DNA of 64,000 nucleotides from Puccinia triticina. Lineage: Eukaryota; Basidiomycota; Pucciniomycetes; Pucciniales; Pucciniaceae. Within the stretch, counting starts at the first letter, position 1; every line of letters starts with the position of its first letter. This document shows, piece after piece, positions 58,008 through 64,000 of this stretch. Location: NCBI RefSeq assembly GCF_026914185.1, contig NC_070560.1:6687501-6751500 (forward strand). The letters are read 5' to 3'. The translations under genes were made by a program, and so were the position numbers. The notes under the pieces are model-generated. The model was not told where the DNA came from. It made no database searches and worked only from the letters and a program-made list of their open reading frames with translations.

Positions 58008-61000
58008 TTAATCACTGAGATCATCAGGCTCATTTTCTCCGCGCCACTTCTGGAGTCCCTCATGTAATGCGTTCATCATGAGTGATTCAGGAATGTATTG
58101 TGGTTGCAAAGAAGATTCATGGCGGTGGATCTGACCCTCATGATGTGCAAAGGAATTCAGCAGATAACTGTTATAGTTTGTGTGTTGGATGTGATGACAC
58201 ACAGATGTTCCCTCCTGTCGCTTGTTGACTGGCACTGCGCCTTCAAACATATTGCAGCCTCCATCAAAGCAGTTATGCTGTACATTGAGACAACACTTGA
58301 CCATCTGTTCGTAATTGTCAGGAATCAGCTTTCTCTTGAACTTCTTGATTATTTTCAGTGGATCCTCATGTGTTTTTTATATCAGAGGGACTTACAGGGA
58401 CAGGTAAAATGGTTGATGTGGAACTTTTGGCCAGCGTCCACATTTGTGTATGATGATTTATCTGCCCACGTGTGCATTCCACTCGACGCAAATAGAATCG
58501 ATTCCCTGGAGTGACCTCCCAAACTGATTGAACACACGCTATCACATGGCTATTTTGGGATCCTTGCTCCTATTAGCCACATAAAATGGATAGTGTTGTT
58601 ATTACTGGTTATCAGTGGTAGTATTTTATGAGTGTTTTGCATCTTTGCTCACCAAATAAAACATTCCCTTGTAAATGGTTTCCTTTGAATTAAGTTTGAT
58701 TGAAGAAACTTGCCTAGTTCTACTGTTTGGGAAGTTTAACCTCAGTGCGGATGGGATTTGCTCTTCATCATATGGATTCACTTTGGGATTGTGTAAGTAA
58801 GGGTATGAAATCATGGGGTTCACTGATTTTGAGTTGTAACAAAAAGAGCGTTGAATATGTTCACTCTGTGCAAATATGTTTGTAATTTCCAATGATGCTT
58901 GGAAGTATTCTCCTGTTTGACAATCATAAAGATAGGCACCAGAGAATAAGAGCCTCTCTACATGATAATTGCTGAATGTGAGAGCCAGATCATGACTGGG
59001 AGCTTGTCTGTTGGAATGAATAGACGCAGTGCGGACTATGCCATTGTAACTCTCAAATTTCTTTGTGGCAAACAGTATTGGTGGTCCAAATCGCCTGATT
59101 GATTGAGGGAGGTGTAGTAGCATGTGAATCTTTGGTTTATTTGACCATCTGCCTGACATTTTAGATATGTGATACATAAACTGCCGAATAACAGCTGTCA
59201 GTTCTTGTAAATAATCTTCCATATCTTGGATGGTGGTCTGAAACACCAAGGGTGGGCAGTTACGTTATCAAGTTATCCATTAATTTCATTTGTAAGTTAG
59301 ATTTTGGTGGCCTATATCTTGGTTTATTGGCAATTCAAATAAAACAAAGCTTTATGTGGTTATAATGAATCATTTTTTCAACTTTGGAGACACAGGCTTT
59401 ACCTCTGCAAAAAATTATCCCCAAAAAAAAACCTGAAATTAGTTATCCAACCAAATAGTTACGGATAACTGAATTTTTGACCTAGATTTAATGATTAAAA
59501 ATCAGCCAGTGAGCCAATATGTAAATACAATGAATATATGTTAGGAGGACTATCAAGCAACACAAAGATACAATAAAAACTCTATTGCAAATCTCTACAG
59601 CTTTTTACAGTCAGTTGCAGCCAGATTTTCATCTGGATAACTGCCCACCCTTGGAAACACCATACTTGCTATGTAGCACATTGAGAACCATAGATCCTTC
59701 ATGTCTTCTGTCATATATGGGAAAAAGACAAATGAGGCCACCTGCAATATTATTCAAAAATCTTTCCCAATGAAGGATGCATGGTGAGCCATCATGTAAG
59801 TGGCCTGAAGAGGTGGGAAATTGAGTGCATCAGTATTGAATGATCGTAATCTGGCTTCCACTTCTTTGAGGTGCCTCTTGCTTAGCCGATTTTTCATGAA
59901 GTCTGCCAAAAGGTATTTCACACAACCAAGTAGGACTACATGTAGTATTTCCACTGGTGTGTCATTACAACCATCAAAGGAGGCAAGTTCTAGGTATGAA
60001 TTGAATATTCGTGGTCATGCATTTGTTGCAAGTTCATTGATTCTTATCCTTTCATGTACCTTCTGTGTGTGCAATTCAATCAATCTATGGTTGATTTGGT
60101 CTTTCAACCCATACTGTGCAGTTTTGGTTAGGAATTCATTCTTGGTCTTTGTATAATATGTTTCCCAAAGATCATGAGATCGAGATCTAGTTTCATTCCA
60201 CTGTCTGGAAACTGGTAATTCTGGGAGGCCAAAGAAAGATCGTAGAAATTCCAATGTGCACCTCTGGCTTTTGGATTGCACGCTCAGATGGCACATTCTG
60301 CAAGGATTATTTGCTTGGCCAGGATTGGGTGTGCTGGTAATTTCAGCTGCCATTGGTGAGTCCGCCAGGAATGCCAGAGGGACAATCATATACATCACCT
60401 CCTGTTTCATACCGGCGTCATATGCAATGCCACCTGCATTTGCCAATGTGCTATGTGCATTTGGTATAATTTCAGATTCAGATGTCCTTCCTGAAAAGCC
60501 TTCAACATTTCAACATATATTGGACTTACTTTATTTCTGCTACAATTGGCTCCCCAATTTCCAAGGCTGATGCAACATTAGAGGTGGCAACAAAATGACA
60601 ATTATACTCCATATTGGTCATTTCTGGAGGCAGGCCACCTAATGTGAAGTAGTATGAAACATGCTTGTTCCATCATTTGGACTGGTTACCTGAGGTGTCA
60701 TCCAAATATAGGGTGATGGGAACATGGCGGATGACCCTGTTGTCAGCCCTATTTCTCCATTCATTGGGAACTGGGATTGGTTTGGAATAAGTTGGCATTC
60801 CATGTTCTGTCATTAGATACAGATTCAAATGAGGTGATTAGTGAACATGAACAACCATGTGAAGCATGATATGTGAAAGGCAGCTTACCCCATATCACAT
60901 TGCCACACTTGTACATCAACAATTCTCCATCAATATGAAAGATCTCCTGGTAAGTCTTGTTGAATAATCTGACAGGTATCTCCTGTAAATCTTGGTCATG

Positions 61001-62279
61001 ATACCCGATTTCTGGCCGTATGTAGCAATGGAATTTTCCTTCTTCATCTGGATGAGTGAATTTGGGCCTAATACACTTTGCGTATAAATCATTTTCTACC
61101 TCCTCAGTGACCTTCTGGTAGAAAAATATTGGCACCAAAATGTAACTATCTGGTGATCCAATCAATGTGATGGGCTCAAAAATATAGTAGTGTTGGTTTC
61201 CTACTGCAGCCATCTGCACACGGTGTTGTCAGGGGAGGTGTTCACGCCATTTTGCACTTTGGTACAATGCTCTGATGTTCTTACCATTGGTGTCATGTGG
61301 GTAGAATTGTAAATGTGGGTGTACTATTGGATTAGCCAATTCCTGGAAGATGAGACAAGGCAGGTCAGCACTAGGTCACTATTTCAGAACTCATCAACAG
61401 TCAACAGTAATAAATCAAAAGAGGCCCACGTGTCCAATAATATCCCTCAGACTCAGATAATAGCAGGTGTTATTGAACACTGACACATGCTGTTTTAATT
61501 GAACATCTAACGCTTTCCTAATCAATTCCCGGTTTCTCTTGATGCTATCCCAGTGTGGGAGTTCTATGCCACACACAGTCAATATGATACGTATCTGATT
61601 GTACATTGTCCGTGACAATTGATTATGAAGGTGCCCAAGCATGAGAGCAGAGACTGCATACTGGTGAAATGTATTGATATATATGGCCATGCCAAGCAAA
61701 AAATCAGCCATTATCTATTGAATCTATTGATGATGATGAGACATAGCTGTGAAATGGACAGCTTACCTCCTTGGATCTGAAAGGGAACCAAGGGGAATTT
61801 TTGCATGCTTCTGCAAATTGTTGATCAGGGAGAGGTGCATCTTGACTAGGGAATAAAACCTCTTCATCCATCAATCCAGCCGCCAATGCATTGTTGACCC
61901 AGCGTTCCATTTCTTGGGGTCCACAAACAACTTCATGTCTTGCATCCGATCCAAAACCAAAAGCATCTGAATTATCCATATCCACCTCCACCCTTTGGGA
62001 ATGGCCAGGTGGAGAGCCCTCAGGCAGAGGTGGAGGCAGAAACTCTGGACCAATTTCAACATGCAGCTCGGGGGGGTCCTGGGTCCAAGTGTGCGGTATT
62101 GATGAGGCAGGTTGTTGTGAAATTTGTGAAGAATGTGCCATCTGATTACGGAAAGCCTGTACTTCATTGAACTTTCTTATATGTGTGGAGGCTTTAAGAT
62201 GTAATGGAATATTTTCCTCCTTGGCCCATTTTGATTTACACATAATGCATCGGTATCTGTATGTACCATCAGGATACAT
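58008..62279 (-). pseudogene. CACTA-like transposase gene (Tnp2/Transposase_21 type), decayed
   Basis: Minus-strand coding segments in order: 62279-61704 (zinc-finger-like YRCIMCKSKWAKE and HLKAS; acidic, Pro-rich linker), 61711-61415, about 61345-61287 (ELANPIVHPHLQFYPHD), 61219-60890 (HYYIFEPITL), about 60780-60590 (ITLYLDDTSGNQSK, GGLPPEMTNMEYNCHF), 60446-60015 (ADSPMAAEIT, CRMCHLSV), 59954-59754 (EILHVVLLGCVKYL), 59249-58626 (KPKIHMLLHLPQSIRRFG, FESYNG) and 58304-58008 (VQHNCFDGGC). Several junctions have good splice sites. The order follows the large basidiomycete transposases I remember as Tnp2-like. A TGA at 60675-60673 interrupts SGNQSK/WNKHV, where arginine is expected, so this copy is inactive. 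The CACTA termini were not found. Confidence 0.75.
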
Positions 62280-62667
62280 GTGATGCTCAAAACCTGATCA
62301 TAAACCAGAAAATATCAGCAAGTTCACCCAATTGGTGCAATCAGACCCAACCCTGCTTACCAGTGTGAATGTTTGGGGGGGCTGTGGGACGACCCCAGGG
62401 ACTTTGTGGTAGCATGGCAAAAACAGAACTAGGATATTCCCAAGCAAGCTTTACTTATATGCAAATTTGATAGCGGAAATGGGGCAAATGTTATACGGTA
62501 TTTCTTTGGGGAAATGGGAGGAATGAATGCCTTTATTTTGACTGTGTTTTTGAATGTGTTTTGTGTGCCTTTATTTTATGAAAGTGTGCTTTGAAAATTT
62601 TATTTTATCATTATCATAATTCAGACAGAGCTTGCTTTTATAAGAAAGGGAAGCCCCTGGACTTCAG
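62280..62667. other. 5' side of the transposase, non-coding
   Basis: AT-rich, with no ORF of note. The region lies between the divergent start of the transposase and the next plus-strand gene and could hold a shared promoter. Confidence 0.3.
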
Positions 62668-63952
62668 TTGATGCACAATCCGCCCCTCTTAGCCGCGCAG
62701 TCCGCAGCGCAGCGCCGCCATGAAACCCCGACTCCATCGGACTCAAGGAGTCCAAACACTGCCACGTCACCAGGGGACCCATCACCGCCACTCGAACTCG
62801 ATCGGACTCCACAACGCCCCTCGGACTCCATGGCACCGACACCATCCCAGACCCTTGGGCCTCGCCCACACTAGTCTTCCCGATGGCGCAACCGAATCTG
62901 ATGGCGCAACAGATGGCGCAACAGATGGCGCAACCAAATCCGATGGCGCCACAACCAAACCCAATCCAATGCCCCACCCAAGCGGTTTGGCGCAGCCCAA
63001 CTCAATGGCGGAACCGCTTTCGATGTTGCAGGCAACACCAGTGTCGCAGCCCCTTGGTGGGCAGCAATCCTGGGACAAGTTTCAAGGTAATTACGACCCT
63101 TTGGGCACCCATCAAGACTACAGCTTAACCCCCGGACATGACCCACGCCTCATCCCTGGTAACAACCTCTCCGGACACCCAGGCCCCCCATTTGGAAGCA
63201 ACCCCGCCTCCTCCTTTGGAAACAACTCCCTTGCCCTCAGAGGGCCCAATCATCCTCCTGGTGAGTATTCTTCCACTCACTCACTCCTTCCCCCATCTCA
63301 TCTCCAACCCCCTCCCCTTCAGCTGAAAGCCTGTCAGGTTCCAACCCCCCAGACGTGCACAACCGACCGAGCAAGGCAGGACCCCAACGCACGCCCACAG
63401 TGGCCCGAACTGGCGCGCCGGCGTCCCCTTACGCCATGAATCCGTTACCACCCAAACCCCATCAAGCGTGGTCGCCAAGCAGCGCCAACTCGAGGCAACT
63501 GAGTCGATCCTTGCAATCGAGTGCCGGACGGTCTTCGGCCCTTTCGCCCGAAGACCTTGAGGAGATGCAGGTGGCCCTACAAGCCATTGAGGGCACCTTT
63601 TCCCTCAGTCCAGAGCTGAGGAACGGGCCCAGCCCCTATTTCAGGTGAGTGATCGACCTTCTTACTTGGGTCAGGTAGTGTGTTGAAGCCTCCCAGATTT
63701 GCAGATGACGCCAGAAGCCCGCAACATGGCCCTCCATAATGGCCTCAATCCGCGCTTGACATCCGTTGGCTTGATCACTATTCCGGACAAAACCGCTTCC
63801 CCCTTTGAGTTCAGCAACCTCTTCAAGACCCATCTCCGCGAGACCGTCCGACGAGTGTTACTCCGTGAGGACCTTTGATCTTACGGCAGCCGCGCCGCCA
63901 CTCGGTTGCGTGTCAATGAGACCCCGGTCTCTAAAGCCATTGTAAGTCTATC
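62668..63952 (+). pseudogene. Second proline-rich gene, interrupted, runs towards the window edge
   Basis: Exon-like segments: 62720-63262 (Pro/Gln-rich, with an in-frame 12-bp GATGGCGCAACA repeat at 62882-62933), 63310-63643 (ending SPYF before a GTGAGT donor), and 63704-63940 (TPEARNMALHNGLNPRLT; FKTHLRETVRRVLLREDL). A TGA at 63878-63880 cuts the last segment, and readable sequence (SYGSRAATRLRVNETPVSKAI) continues to a GTAAGT donor at about 63941. The phase across 63643/63704 also does not fit exactly. So this copy is probably broken, or one more intron is missing. It is of the same general style as the gene at 56168-57242. Function unknown. Confidence 0.45.
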
Positions 63953-64000
63953 TAGTGTCCCTCTGTGTATCACAGGAAATTTGCTCACCTATCTCTCAAC

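Overview
This 64 kb window looks like nuclear DNA of a basidiomycete, most likely a rust fungus (Pucciniales, Puccinia-like). That is inference. It rests on short (about 70-90 nt) spliceosomal introns in nearly every gene, two secreted pectinesterases, fungal housekeeping genes (a succinate/fumarate carrier, NPL4, an EED-like WD40 protein, a PPPDE peptidase), and a dense, nested mixture of transposable elements. Gene islands are small and sit in a transposon matrix. All exon models were made by eye from splice sites and reading phase; none has been tested against transcripts.

Layout. 0-8.4 kb: the 3' part of a Ty3/gypsy polyprotein with two TGA stops, an unrecognised five-exon gene on the minus strand, a second LTR, and a truncated Copia gag-protease on the minus strand with its LTR. 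8.4-14.9 kb: repeats, dominated by a 2.1 kb foldback (palindromic) element built from tandem repeats. 14.9-22.8 kb: a gene island on the minus strand with a seven-exon mitochondrial carrier (SFC1/ACR1 type) and two tandem pectinesterase genes with the same ten-exon structure. 22.8-25.8 kb: several miniature inverted-repeat elements. 25.8-32.5 kb: a tyrosine-recombinase (DIRS/Ngaro-like) retrotransposon with three ORFs, all open. ORF1 contains two introns. A TRIM-like LTR element whose LTRs carry a tRNA-like sequence is inserted between ORF1 and ORF2. 34.1-36.2 kb: a Tc1/mariner-like non-autonomous element carrying a Harbinger-like MITE in one arm, while the other arm keeps the empty site. 36.7-41.8 kb: NPL4 on the minus strand, a small uncertain gene on the minus strand, and an EED/ESC-like Polycomb WD40 gene on the plus strand. 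42-48.7 kb: intergenic repeats and MITEs. 48.8-53 kb: an unrecognised multi-exon gene on the plus strand and a DeSI-type PPPDE peptidase on the minus strand. 53-64 kb: palindromic repeat arrays, two plus-strand proline-rich genes of unknown type, and a decayed CACTA-like (Tnp2/Transposase_21-type) transposase gene on the minus strand.

The most unusual object is the insertion at 28247-29292. It has three near-identical 215-bp LTRs, each with an 86-nt class II tRNA-like unit (A box, B box, variable arm, T4 run). The first LTR is inverted, so both outer ends of the insertion are U5-type ends, and the whole is flanked by a perfect 5-bp duplication. Three GC-AG introns occur in otherwise well-supported genes. 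The nonsense codons recognised in the decayed transposons are TGA where a CGA codon would be expected, as CpG deamination would produce.
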